Shown here in pieces: positions 47,701-59,811 of a stretch of 64,000 bases of DNA (positions within the stretch are counted from its first letter, which is position 1; each line of letters begins with the position of its first letter). Location: the NCBI GenBank assembly GCA_037447655.1, contig JBBHKE010001836.1:1-64000 (forward strand), read 5' to 3'. The notes under the pieces were generated by a model. That model had not been told where the DNA came from. It did not search any database and saw only the letters and a list, made by a program, of their open reading frames with translations. Origin of the DNA: Zygnema cylindricum. Lineage: Eukaryota; Streptophyta; Zygnematophyceae; Zygnematales; Zygnemataceae. The position numbers were made by a program, and so were the translations under genes.

Positions 47701-50700
47701 TGCGACACCTGCAATCCATGTTTTTTCTCTTAGTTTTACTTTAGCGTGGTGGTATTTCTTTTTGTTCAGGTTTCCTTTTTTAGTGATGCTGAAGAGGCAC
47801 CTTCTATGCCTAAGGCCGATGCTATGTTTGTTCAACGGGAGAATCCTCGATCTTTGTTTATACGCCAACCAGAGAAAATAACAAGCTCTCCCCTATCTCC
47901 ATCTGCACCAGAGACTCAGGAAAAGGATACTGCTGTTCAAAATGGTGAGAGGATTTCACTATTTTTTTGTGCTCTAAAATTGCGGAACTTATGTTGGAAG
48001 CAACATCTCGATTGCAACTTGTTAGTATTGTTGCATAGCCTTTCCACTTATTTATTTCTAAATCTAGAGGTACACTACCTATGGCTATTAGTTTAAGGAA
48101 ATTATCAGTGTAATTGTGGAATTTGAGTGAGTTATTCTAATTTAAGTCAGAGAGATCAGCCACAGTATTTTATTTATTAACACTAGTGGTGATGAACAGT
48201 GTTCTGTATTTTAGGCTCCTTTCCATTTATTGGGAATTCTGAAAGCTTGCCTATAATTCTCGTTTTCTTATGCTGGGTGTTGCTGTTTTCAGGCGTCGAG
48301 AGGCCAGAAGTACAGAAGAATGTGTCGGATGGGCAGCCTACTTCAGACAGTAAGCAACTTACATACACCTCGTTTTTTGTGCTTTTCTTGTTCCTTTCTG
48401 CTACTTTTAATAATACTTTGTTTTTTTCTGCGGTTGACTTCAATTTTCAAACTCGCGCCCTTGCTGAATTTGTTGGGATGTGCATGAAGTTTGTGTCTGT
48501 TTTTTTTCCATTTGAGGTTGCTGATGATGCTTTCTTGAGATTGAGGGTTCTAGCATGGTTCTTAACGTAGTAATGGAAAATTGCAAGTTAATGTCCGGAG
48601 GAGCACTCATTGAATGAGTGCCTTTTTTTCAGGCTGTTTAATGTGTATACATGGAAGCCCCCGATCACATATGTGTGTGTGCATGTATATATATATATAT
48701 ATAATGATGGAATAACACACACATAATTTTGACTAAAGCAGATACTGTGGTTTGCTTGCAGCCCCTGCACCTGAAAGTAGTCGATGGCCTCAACAAGAGG
48801 GTGTTATTGAAGATGTTATTGAAGAGTCTCCTGTGGGTCTTCCCACAGCTGACAGGGTGGTTCGTGTTTCGCCTGTGAAGCAAAATGGAACACATACAAG
48901 TGAACATGTTCATCGTGGAAATGGATATGCCTCCATGACAGGTCACAGAGCTGGTGAGGCGGCTATTGCGTACGAGCATGGGGCTGAAGTTGAGGCGTTA
49001 ATGCCGAAATTGCGGAGCAATGATTATTACACAGAACCACGGATTCAGGATTTGGCTGCAAAGGAAAGGGCTGAGCCAGGTTATTGTAAAAGGGTGCGTG
49101 ATTTTACTGTTGGACGAAAAAATTATGGATATGTTCGGTGGTTGGGAGAAACTGACGTCCGAGGCTTGGATTTAGAAGGTATTATTGAGTTCAAGACTCG
49201 TGAAGTGCTTTGTTACATGACGGACGAAAGCAAGAAGCCGGAAGTGGGCCAGGGCTTGAATAAGCCTGCTCAAGTGACACTGCTCCAAGTAAAGTGTACT
49301 GATAAACGGTCTCAGCAACCAGTAAGTCAATCATTTACCTCACTGTCTTGATAGGAATGCACTGAATTCTTGCTCCTGAGCTTCTTGGCCAGACCAATCT
49401 TAGATTTTCGTTTAGAGTTAGTCGATTTGCTTTAGGTTTTGCAAACATATTGTTGAGAATTCTGGTGTCAAATTTTGCTATTTCATTCAGCAACTGGTTG
49501 TATTAAAGGATGCCTGTTTAATTTTTGCTATTGGGGCCACCATTTAGAACTAAAACCATTTATTAGAATGCTTCTAATTTATGACCAGCTATGGCCGCTC
49601 CTACTTATCTCTCACTTGTAATGTTTGGCAAGGTGGACGTTGAAGGGCTATTTACTTGGTTATCGTATGAATCGAAGGGATTTTGCAGTTTGTCTTTTAA
49701 GGCCTCACTGGGCTGTTATGTCTGGATTGTATTGGTTTGCAGGTGCGTGAAGGACCAGTATTGGAAGCATTTGTGAAAAGGCTCCGTTCTAAACTTGAAG
49801 AACAGGGAGCAAAATTCATCAGTTACGACCCGTTCAAAGAAGAATGGAAGTTTAATGTAGAGCATTTTAGCAAATATGGTCTCGAAGATGATGATTCTGA
49901 TGACAACGGTGATGGCAATCAAGTATTGCTTGCTGATTCGATGGAAGGGATAGAGGGAGGAGTAGGCCCTTTAGATGACGGTATGGGGCTTGTACCTCGT
50001 GGTATGGACCAGGAAGGAGGTGAAGGAATGGAACTTTTGCTCACCCATGGTGAATTGCAAGAAGAAATGCAGAGAAGTTCTGAACAGACGGGAGCTAGAA
50101 TCAATACTTCTCAGGACCCTTTAGTGTATTTATTGCCATCTCAATTGCGCCTCGATCCGGCTCGAATGCAACAAATGAGGAGTGCGCTATTTCCAGTTGA
50201 GGAGAATACTGGTTTTCTTGAGACTAAATTTTCGAGCAGGTTAGGGTTTGCGGAGAGGCGAAAAATGTCAGGAGTCTCAGGAAAATCTCGGACTGAGTCT
50301 CCTGAGCAGCTAGTGTCTTCTGGGAAGGTGAGGAACAGGGCGAGTCCAGGAGTTTTAAAGCGTTTCCAGTCCACTAGTGTGGTCAATTCTAACATGCAAA
50401 TGGGGATTTCTCCTAGCTCAAATAGACGTGGGATTTCTCCCAGCCCAAATAGACGTGGCCTGTCTCCCTTTTCCCCAATGGAAGGAATGTCGTCTCCAGG
50501 CTTAATAAGGGGACGCTCGTTGACGCAGTTTCCTTTGTCAGGATTTTCTGAACCATCATTGTCATTGGTGAAGGGGAAGGCAAATCATGGTAGCGACAAT
50601 GGACTTTTTTTGGGTAGATCGTTTAGGGTGGGATGGGGCCCAAATGGAGTATTTGTTCATGCTGGTATGGCAGTTGGGAGCAAAAATATTGTCAATACTG

Positions 50701-53700
50701 GTCTTTCATCACGAGTTGTGGTTCAGAAGGTGGCCCTTGACCAAGCTGTAAGGGATAAGGCTGGTAAAGTGAGGAAGGAATTGATTCAAACTCATCTAAT
50801 AGAGCCTTTAGAGTTGCATAGAAGGCTGAGCTTCACAGAGGATGAGTGTGTTCACAAGTATATGTCAGGACTGCCGCAGGAAAAACTGGAACTTAGGAAA
50901 GTGAAGTGCAGTAAGCATAAGTTGCTTGAAGTTTGTGATCGATACAAATTTTTTGGGAACCAACAAGGAAAATTTTTAGGAATTTCATCTGGAGGGGCTC
51001 TTCTCTTGCAACACCAGGAGATGGTGTGGAAGTTAACAAAGGTTCTCTTTACAGATTGGGAGTCTGGAAGCCCATTGGTAGGTCTCGATAAAGTAGAAGG
51101 ACAAGATTATGAAGTCGCACAGTCAATCGAGCTCCAATTGTCACCTAATACTGAAATTCCGGAAGATAGAGAGGGACAGGATATGGATGAGAGTAATCCA
51201 GATGAAGAAGAAGAGGTGGTAGGGGCAGAAGAAGAGCGCCAGGATTGTTTGGAGGAAATGATTGATGTGGAGGGTGAGATGCAAAACCAGTCAGAATCGG
51301 GTTTTGACAGAGTAAGGGTTGAAGAAGTTGATGTCTTTACTTCTCCTCCCAAAATGGTACATGGTAATGTTGAGATCCCTAAAGAAACTGCTTTGAATCT
51401 TCACAAGGCCCATGTCAGTCATTGGCTTCAAGAAAATGTGGAACACCTTGTTGAGAAAGAACTGTTGAATTTGTCTGATGAGTGGGGTCTTTTAGCCATA
51501 TTTTCCCATTTGACTGGTCACCAGTTGGAAGAGGCTGCGTTAAAAGCAATCATTTACGGAGATGTTCGTTTAAGTCTTCTTTTAAATGAGGCAATGTCCA
51601 TGGTCACTCAAGCCGATGTCGTCTTCCAATTGGAGGAGTGGGAGGAGCAAGATGAGGATGATGGCATAGAAGAAGACAGAAAAATTATCTATCATCTCTT
51701 AGGAGGACAGTTACCTTTAGCATTGGAGGGAAGGTCCATTGATTGGAAGCGGTATTTAGGCTTATTGATGTGGTATCAGATGTCACCGGACAGTGGTTTG
51801 GGGGCCATTATTAGGACATTTGAGACGCTTGTGAATGAGGAAGCAGCTCCACAGCCTATTCCAATGTATGTGGAGGAGGGACTCGCTGTTGGTGCACCCC
51901 CTCCTCTCTCACGAGCAGCTTATGACACTTGTTACCATCTTATGCTTTTGCACGCTAAGGCGATGGAGGGAGCGAAATTAGGAGGAGAGGATCTTTCGAA
52001 TATGTTCCGTACTGCTGCTTCCACTTACGATTGGCTGGATGCCCAACTTGGTTGGCACCTACACTCGGTTCTCCAGGTACCATTAACGAATTGATTTTTT
52101 TGAGAATTTTATTGATGATGATATCAGACGTCCTTATAATTTTACTGGTGTTCTTGCCATTCATGAGTTTATTTTTTTTAGAATATCATTAATGATAACT
52201 GATGTCCTTGTAATTGTTCTTTTCCTGTCATTTTCACCAGCAGCATAGTGGATTAGCTTTCTTTGAAAAAATGGTTAATTTGGCAGTGTACTGTGATAGA
52301 GAGACATGGAGAGAGAGGGAGAGGGAGGAGGAGAGAGGGAGAGGGGAGCGAGAGAGGGAGAGTGAGAGAAAGGAAACGAAGGCAGTGACGGAGTGAGGGA
52401 AAACCATGGTAATAATGGTGGTGATGGATAATTGTGGGTGATTACAGGCTGTGGGAGCTATTGAGCCCGGGGGGTTACATGCCTTGCATATGAATTTTGC
52501 ATCGCAACTTTTGGCTGTGGGACAATGTCATTTGGCTCTCTATGTGATACTTCATATTCCTCGTACGGAAGGCTGGGAGGGTCTTCATGAAAAAACTGTT
52601 CGGGAGGTTTTAAATCTCTACTGTCCTGTATGGAGGGAGTCAGCGGAACAATGTGCTTTTATGAGGATGACACTTCAGTTACCGTCTAAATGGGTTCATG
52701 GAGCACAGGTATAGTGGGTCAACTTGCAATAGCGGTTGTGATATATTTTTGCTGATAAACCTGCCTGCCTAGATAATGCAAATGGAGCCTCCTCACCTCA
52801 CTTTGTCATCCAATTACTTGTGAAATTCTGCTTCATTTTTTTGATAGGGTATTTACACGCGAGGTATTTGCTCATGTTTAGTCTGAATTGTGCAGTTTTA
52901 TGAGAGTAACTTACGCACTCACAATTTGTAGGAATTGTACTTTTTACCCTTAAAATCGGTGGTAAAGCTTGGATAGTGTGATTACCCGGTGGGTGATCAC
53001 AGATATCAGCTCTAAATGCTGAAATGTCATCTTGGTCATAGAGAATGCCCGAGTCACTCTTCTCTGAATCTGCCGTCAAAGCTCATCATATCTTTAACAT
53101 TTTGTACTAAGCAATGTATGAAGAATGTATTTTTTCTCTATTGCAGGCTCTGTATTGTCGCTATCTTGGTGATAGAGAAAAGGAACTTGAACACCTTTTG
53201 GGCAGTGGCCAGTGGCTGGAAGCCCACAATGTTTATGTTCAAGTAATAGTTGCAAAACTGTTCTCGCAAGGTAAGACAATCCTGTCATTTCTAAAGAAGG
53301 AAAACACTTAATGTGCAATTAAAAGCGAAGCTGTATTTGCAAGGTAAAACAAGTTGTAAAACTGTTTTTTTACAAGAGCAGACAAATCTGTCACTTCAAA
53401 AAAAAAAACACGAGAAAACTGTTGTAATTTTCTTAGGAAGTGTATGCTAGACCGCACTTGGGATCATAAAAAAGTGGAGGAAGTGATTTTCTTGACCTTC
53501 ATGAGATCGTCGGCACCCGTTTCTTATTTATGCAAATTTTAAAGAATAGCTCGTTCTGTAAAATATCTACCATTTTGTTTAATTGCCATGGTCTCCCACT
53601 TTTTAGTGTGGAGATTAGTTTTTAAGTTTTTTTTTTTTTTTTTCATTTTTCAAGGTGGTCTGAATTGTCGATTTGTCTTTTTCCTGGATGGTATCAGGGC

Positions 53701-55011
53701 GTGAAGAGGAAGCGAAAAGGCAAGTAGAGCTCCTGGAGGCCCACAAGGAGGAGATCGATGGCTGGAAAATTGGTGGTAGTCTCGTTTTTGATTACTTTCG
53801 AGTGACAGATGCGTTTTTGGATGTCGATTTTGCCGTGGAGGAACTGGTATTTTCGACTTTGACCTCTTTTTTTTATTGTTTTCCATATCTTAACGAAGTA
53901 ACTTTGATGAACTTTGCCTTTCTTGTGTGATGTGTAGTTTTTTGCTAAGGTGCAACTGTTAATGTCAGGAAAAAAAAGAATTAATGTCAGAAAAAACAAA
54001 GAATGTGATTTTTTCTTATTTACCTGAAGGATGTGAATTGTTGTTCTCTAGCCGATTAAGGAAACGAGTGCGTATTTGTTTCTTAAGGAAGAAGGAAAGA
54101 ATGTGATTGTTACTTCTCTACCTAGAAAAGAAAAGAACTGCAGCCTCATATACGATTGGTCCATTTTGCAGAATTCTCACGAGAAGAGGAGAAAATGCTG
54201 TGAAAGCATGTTTTCCCGCGCGCGTTTGATTCTCGAATCTGAAACAAAGCCCATTTCTCCTGAGCTCAGGTTTGATTTTAGAAACCATCAACCTCTTTAA
54301 TTTTGTGTTTGATAGCTTTTCACTTTCTTTTCTTTTCCTTCTCCTTCTTCTCTACTTTTTCCTATGTTTTCCTTCATTTTCCTATGTTTCCCTTCTTTTA
54401 CATTTTCAGTCAACAATTATTGTTGTGGGACTGTTTGAGAAAAAGCATATTGTGGATTTTGGATTTTTTTTTTTTTTTTTTTTTTGAAGCTTGTGAGGAA
54501 TGGTTATACTTGATTGTTGGTCGATTCTACCTTGTGAAATCATTTTTTCACTATTCACTCACAAGACATGTAGTCATAAGTGAACATTGGAGTTTTTCCT
54601 AACCCTCCTTTGCCTCTCTTTCATCTTTCTCAGTATTTGTTCATCTTCTTTGTGTGCCGAGGTTCCACTTTATTGTTGAAGTACGCTTGTCCCAAATATT
54701 GTGCAATATATTTCACTATTTTTTGTTTATTAATTTTTTTTTTTCGTTTTCGCGAGTTACATGCTCACTATTTTTTATTCTTCCTTGTTTTTTATTCATT
54801 CCTTTCCAGGGCTTGTTTGTCCACTTTGCTCGACGAGGTTTCCACTTTATTGTTAAAGGATGAGGAAACCAACGAAATTGAGGAATCTCTCGTTTGTCAT
54901 CTTCTTACAGAAAGTGCCCCACTCCCGGAGAATAATATCTTTTGTCGCGTCACGGATAGTTCTGCGGCTTTCGTAGAGTGGCTGGCCGAGTCAACGGCAA
55001 CGGCAGTTTGA
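41735..55011 (+). CDS. NUP98-NUP96: NUP98-NUP96 nucleoporin precursor (single fused gene)
   Basis: Coding exons: 41735-41753, 42541-42822, 43396-43824, 44033-44254, 44753-45573, 45803-45887, 46254-46311, 46627-46771, 47047-47166, 47770-47944, 48293-48349, 48762-49321, 49743-52076, 52448-52708, 53147-53270, 53698-53846, 54052-54269, 54810-55011. All junctions are GT-AG and in phase, about 2086 aa. It starts MFGTSSPFG, then FG repeats (PAFG, FGxS), a RAE1-binding GLEBS-like motif at about 275-320 ([19 protein letters not shown]), more FG repeats, [20 protein letters not shown], and the autoproteolytic domain at about 880-1033 ending HF/SKYGL (cut before Ser at 49869). After it come an acidic, SP-rich linker and the NUP96/NUP145C helical scaffold (MRSALFP; about 1370-2086). 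Known role: FG barrier and mRNA export (NUP98) and Y-complex scaffold (NUP96). In Arabidopsis these are separate genes. Cleavage and function are inferred. Confidence 0.94.
43250..43365 (+). repeat. Two decoy copies of NUP98 exon 3 start
   Basis: 'caggagcccctgggtttgtt' then 'aagcaaatctt' at 43250, and 'caggaacctcgtggtttctt' then 'aagcaaaactt' at 43322, resemble the true junction 'caggaacctctgcgtttggt' then 'caagcaaaacct' at 43393. Spacing is about 72 bp. Confidence 0.85.
44679..44736. repeat. (CT)n microsatellite at an acceptor
   Basis: A nearly pure CT run that ends 16 bp before the acceptor AG of NUP98-NUP96 exon 5 (44751-44752). It acts as the polypyrimidine tract. Confidence 0.95.
47350..47690. 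mobile_element. MITE fragments in NUP98-NUP96 intron 9
   Basis: Degraded TACACCG-type ends are seen at 47360 (tatacaccggccatcactat), 47480 (gtacactgtgaattgctatc) and 47660 (aacaatttacggcgtac). They look like two or three overlapping old insertions. Confidence 0.55.
53340..53412 (+). repeat. Decayed copy of exon 15 3' end and donor
   Basis: 'agttgtaaaactgttttttt' then 'acaagagcagacaaatctgt' repeats the true end 'agttgcaaaactgttctcgc' then 'aaggtaagacaatcctgt' (53247-53290). The donor GTAAGA has become GAGCAGA. Confidence 0.7.
54634..54695 (+). repeat. Decoy copy of NUP98-NUP96 last exon start
   Basis: After ctttctcag comes 'tttgttcatcttctttgtgt' and 'gaggttccactttattgttg', nearly the same as the true exon from 54810 ('ttgtttgtccactttgctcg' and 'gaggtttccactttattgtt'). 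The copy is 175 bp upstream. Confidence 0.8.
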
Positions 55012-56575
55012 AAATGTCCTAAACCTTTTTAGGGTTTGGGAAAGGTTTTCTTTTTCTTTTCATGATTTCTCTGAAAGGGAGAAAAAAGTAGGAGGAGGAA
55101 GAGGATGGGGACAAGGAGGAAGAGGACGAGGAGAAAGAGGACGATGAGGAAGATAAGGACTAGGGAGAAGAGGACGAGGAGGAAAAGGAGGGAGGACAGT
55201 GCAGAAGTTGCGAATGTGGTTGATAACAGTTGTGTGGTTATTTTCCGCTATTTGCTGTGGAGTGGTTTGTCTTTTTTATCGCGTTGGTACAAAATTGTTT
55301 TATAGAGGGAGTGAAAGAGTTTGGTTTCAACTTTAGCTTCGTGCTGATTGGTTGGTTGGTTTATAGGGAGGTTTTGCAGTTTGGACTGACTGAGATTTAA
55401 AATCTCGTGGAGATCTGGTCGTCCTACTGTCAAAGTAGTATCCGGAATGATGTTTTTTTCCAGTTTTCTTTGACTTTCAGATGTGGATATTTGTGCAAGT
55501 TTGTAAACATGGACTGTGTTCCTATTTTAGTTTTTTTTTTTTTTTTTTTTGGTTTCTGGTTTTTGGTTCTTGAGCTGATCCAGGCTCATGACCTTAATGT
55601 ATGCATTAGTTAATCTCCGTTATTGGCTTTTGTATGATCCATTTTTGTACATTCGACTTGTACAAACTGTTTGAACATATCTGAAAGTGTCTTTCGATGT
55701 CTTATTGGTTCTCTTTTGGTCCAAAACTTTTCATCTATGAATGTGGTTCAATGATACGTTTTGCTTTTTTGCGAGTTGATTGCGGTGATTACAGTTGTGT
55801 ATGGTGTAGTTTTATCGAATGAGTTTGGTCAAATTAGGGGTAGATGATTGAATTGCTTTTAATGCTGTGATTGTGCAGGAAATCAAAATAGCTCAGGGCA
55901 TGTAATTGTTTCTAGCAAACTCCATTTTGTGTTACACCGAAGTTTTGGTGCACACTGTTTTTAGTTGTCCCAACATGGTAAAATGAAGTAGTTACTCATG
56001 TTTGTGACGACTGGATACGTCGACAATGCCGATGACGGTTATCAACATTCTCAATGTGTTGCCACACCTTCAGTTTTTGCAGCTGCATGTGATGCCACAT
56101 GTTTGTGCGTGACATTGTATATTCGTAGCCTTTGTGGCGTTCATGGTTGAATAAGATGCCTTTGCCTTTTCATCTTCTGTCTGGTTGGTTTGAAAGGATC
56201 TGGGATTTTTGAGACCCTCTGTTAAACAACTTTTGTAATGGATATGGAAGGACGAAAAAAAAATCAAAAAAAAAATCTTTGTTGCTTGATCCTTTTGAAT
56301 ATTTTTGAATATAACACATCGTGATGTGTTTTTGGGCAAGGTTTGAAGACTGCATGACGTGGTGGTGGGTCAAGATTCACAAGATGATAAGGCTAAGTAC
56401 ATTTTAAGTTTGGAGATGTTGCCAATTTCATGTTTTATTTTGTCGATGTCTTCGCACGGCTGTAATTTCAGTATCTTTGTACGACCTGAAGTTTGATGCA
56501 AATGGTGAGAAAAACCTTTACCTTGGCACATGAGGATACACCCTCAGTAGTAAACAAGCAAATGGTTAGAAATGA
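55012..56575 (+). other. 3' flank of NUP98-NUP96
   Basis: Begins with 3' UTR-like sequence including a purine-only GA-rich stretch (55077-55196). The rest is T-rich and low in coding signal. No gene is supported. Confidence 0.5.
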
Positions 56576-56870
56576 GTGGGAGATGATGATGTGAGTGATG
56601 ATGTTGTGGGTGTTGAAATTGTGAAAGATGATGATGTTGTGGGAGATGTTGTGGGAAATGATGATGTGAGTGATAATGTGAGTGATAATGTCATGGGAGG
56701 TGATAATGTGAGTGATGATGCCGAGGGAGATGATAATGTGAGTGATGATGTCGTGGGAGATTATGATGTTGCGGGAGGTGTTGTGGGAGGTGATGTTGTG
56801 GGAGATGATGATGTTGTGGGAGACGATGTTGTGGGTGATGAAGTTTCGTCTAGTTTTGTGACATTGTAGA
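56576..56870. repeat. GATGATGTG-type minisatellite
   Basis: A degenerate array of gatgatgtgagt, gatgatgttgtggga and similar units. One frame is open for 97 codons and would read D-D-V-S-D-N-V type repeats. This looks like a by-product of the repeat, because no gene context surrounds it. Confidence 0.8.
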
Positions 56871-57430
56871 TGTTAAGGATTTTGTGACATTGAAGATGTT
56901 TAGGATTTTGTGACATTGTAGATGTTAAGGATTTTGTGACAGTTTGACGTCATGCTCACCGGTGACAGCGTCGATGTCACTAATTCCAAAACTTTCCGCC
57001 ATGGTTTCTCGATTCTGTTTTTTCGTCTTTTCTCACTCTAGCTTTAGAGATAGTCAAAAGAAATTTTTTTCAGAGCTCTTTCATTTTATACCATTATTTT
57101 GGTGTTTCATTCCAAAAAGTGTGAGACAAAAACGGTAGTGTGAAAGGGAGAGGGAAAGAGGCGCCTTAAAGGATTTCGCTTTTGTTTAATGACATCTGTT
57201 GCTAGAGACCTACATTCAAAAAAAGTCAATTAAAAAGTCCATAAAGGTTGCAAATGGACAATTTTTTTTTTTATTATTCTGACTCCGTGTTTTGGAAAAA
57301 TGTTTTAAAATTTTACAACATGTGCAAAATCACTTATTCGTTGTTCAACTGTTACTTTATAAAATTGACTCGCGAGTTGTTTTCACGTAAAGTTTGAAAA
57401 TGAGCTGGAATGACGTCGCATGGGATCAAA
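56850..57430 (+). repeat. Left arm of a long inverted repeat (family E, copy 2)
   Basis: It resembles 440-1100 in direct orientation and 58640-59037 in inverse orientation ('ccaaaactttccgccatgg' is in both arms). The start contains three short tandem units of 'gattttgtgacattg'. Confidence 0.7.
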
Positions 57431-58480
57431 AAGAGCAAGAGGGGGGAGAGAGGGGGGGGAGAGGGGGAGGGAAAGACGGGGGAGAGGGGGGGGGAAAGAG
57501 GGGGGAGAGAGAGGGGGGGGAGGGGGGGAGAGAGGGGGGGNNNNNNNNNNNNNNNNNNNNNNNNNNNNNNNNNNNNNNNNNNNNNNNNNNNNNNNNNNNN
57601 NNNNNNNNNNNNNNNNNNNNNNNNNNNNNNNNNNNNNNNNNNNNNNNNNNNNNNNNNNNNNNNNNNNNNNNNNNNNNNNNNNNNNNNNNNNNNNNNNNNN
57701 NNNNNNNNNNNNNNNNNNNNNNNNNNNNNNNNNNNNNNNNNNNNNNNNNNNNNNNNNNNNNNNNNNNNNNNNNNNNNNNNNNNNNNNNNNNNNNNNNNNN
57801 NNNNNNNNNNNNNNNNNNNNNNNNNNNNNNNNNNNNNNNNNNNNNNNNNNNNNNNNNNNNNNNNNNNNNNNNNNNNNNNNNNNNNNNNNNNNNNNNNNNN
57901 NNNNNNNNNNNNNNNNNNNNNNNNNNNNNNNNNNNNNNNNNNNNNNNNNNNNNNNNNNNNNNNNNNNNNNNNNNNNNNNNNNNNNNNNNNNNNNNNNNNN
58001 NNNNNNNNNNNNNNNNNNNNNNNNNNNNNNNNNNNNNNNNNNNNNNNNNNNNNNNNNNNNNNNNNNNNNNNNNNNNNNNNNNNNNNNNNNNNNNNNNNNN
58101 NNNNNNNNNNNNNNNNNNNNNNNNNNNNNNNNNNNNNNNNNNNNNNNNNNNNNNNNNNNNNNNNNNNNNNNNNNNNNNNNNNNNNNNNNNNNNNNNNNNN
58201 NNNNNNNNNNNNNNNNNNNNNNNNNNNNNNNNNNNNNNNNNNNNNNNNNNNNNNNNNNNNNNNNNNNNNNNNNNNNNNNNNNNNNNNNNNNNNNNNNNNN
58301 NNNNNNNNNNNNNNNNNNNNNNNCCATGGACGAGCAGAGAGAGAGTGGGAGAGAGAGGGGAGAGAGGGAGGTGGAGGGAGAGGAGAGAGGGGGAGAGAGG
58401 GAGAGAGAGGGGGAAAGAGTGAGGGAGAGGGAGAGAGAGAGAGAGAGGGGGAGAGGGAGGGAGAGGGATGGATGGGGAGA
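57431..58480. repeat. GA-rich low-complexity region around an assembly gap
   Basis: 57431-57540 and 58330-58480 are almost pure G and A. 57541-58323 is a run of N (783 positions). The open frames that cross the gap are artefacts. Confidence 0.95.
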
Positions 58481-58639
58481 GAGTTGAGCGACAAATAGGA
58501 AAACGTTGTAACCATCATATGTTTTGAAGTATTTTGCATGAGGGAGAGTACACCCTATTTTTTTCCGTACTCGTCATGCGCATGCACATAGAATAATGAC
58601 AAGCAGGTACCGAAAAAAAGGAATAGGTGTCTCGGACCT

Positions 58640-59037
58640 CCACTTTCATTCAGTGGTCCTTTCCAAAGTTTACGTCGTCCTCGTCTCTCCCCCTCACTCT
58701 ACCGCTTCTCCCTCCCTCTTCTTGAAATGAAATGCAACAAAAATTGTATGAGATGAAAGATTCTCTTTTTTTTTCTTTTTTTTGAATACCTTTGGTTGTA
58801 GTTTGTTGGCATATCGAGTGATAAAAGATAAAAAAAAGAAAGCGCGAAGCCATGGCGGAAAGTTTTGGTATTAATGACGTCACAAAGTGAGCATGACTTC
58901 ATAATGTCACAAAACCCTAAACATTTATGATGTCACAAAAAACTCGACGTCTACAACCGTCGGTGTTTTTGTAGACGTCACTAATTTGCGTAATTTTCGT
59001 TTGTCACAAGTTGTACCCGCGTCTACAATCGTCACAC
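58640..59037 (-). repeat. Right arm of the long inverted repeat (family E, copy 3)
   Basis: The reverse complement matches 440-760 and 56850-57100, with the 'gtagacgcgggta' end preserved as in copy 1 (about 460). Together with 56850-57430 it may form one element with long terminal inverted repeats. Confidence 0.7.
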
Positions 59038-59081
59038 TTCAAAGAAACATTCGTTTTTGGACATCGGAACACCCTCAAAAG

Positions 59082-59302
59082 TACACCTTGAATCGCTATT
59101 AGTGTTAATATTTTTTCCGCCACTCAAAACATCTTTACTCTATACACATCTGTTTGAATTTCACATGGAGACCGCCAATCGGAAGCTGAAAGTCTTATCT
59201 TTATATCGCAACCGTCAGATTGACAATCCGACAAGTATGTACGGAGAAAGGATGTTTTAAGTGGCGAAAAAAACATTAACACTAATAGCGATTTACTGTG
59301 TA
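59082..59302. mobile_element. MITE (family delta)
   Basis: 221 bp, TACACCTTGAATCGC to GCGATTTACTGTGTA, with inner arms 'cgccactcaaaacatcttta' and 'gatgttttaagtggcg'. Confidence 0.85.
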
Positions 59303-59811
59303 CTACGAAGAATCTTCGCTAAAATCCCGAGTTACATTTCAAACGTTTAGGTTACATGGGCACACAGCTTAAAGCTTCATGGTACTAGAGGTACGGTGCC
59401 GTACACAATGTACAGAAAACACATATCCTCCGAACCAATGAAGCGGCAGTATCGTACCAGATTTTTGAAATAGGTGAACCTGGACCCAAATCGCCCTGAA
59501 AGTCCTGAAACAGACTTGCACCGCCCGCTTTTCCAGTCAAAATGTGACGACCTCTCCTGGCAGGTACAGCCGTACAGCCACTGTGTTTCAAATATCTGTC
59601 CGGATAGTACAGTAGCCCGACATGACGGTTCGCTTGATTTCACGCGGTACGGTTTCGAAGGGTCTACTATACTATGGAAGTCTAAATGACACGTGGAGGT
59701 CTGTAAGTTCTGTTGTACAATTCGCGTCGGACCATGTTTCAAATTTACGATGTGTTACGCTGTCGGCACGTTAAAAGTTAGGTTTTGTTTTTGACAAAGT
59801 TTTATAAAAGT
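59303..59811. other. Unassigned spacer
   Basis: Frames of up to 121 codons occur on the - strand but match nothing I recognise and overlap frames on the other strand. Confidence 0.45.

Noticed and set aside
56576-56869. Asp/Val-repeat protein of 97 codons
   Set aside because: Explained by the minisatellite; no splice partners, no conserved start context.
57352-58539. Long open frames on both strands across the N run
   Set aside because: They consist almost only of unknown bases and GA repeats, and are open because N cannot give a stop.
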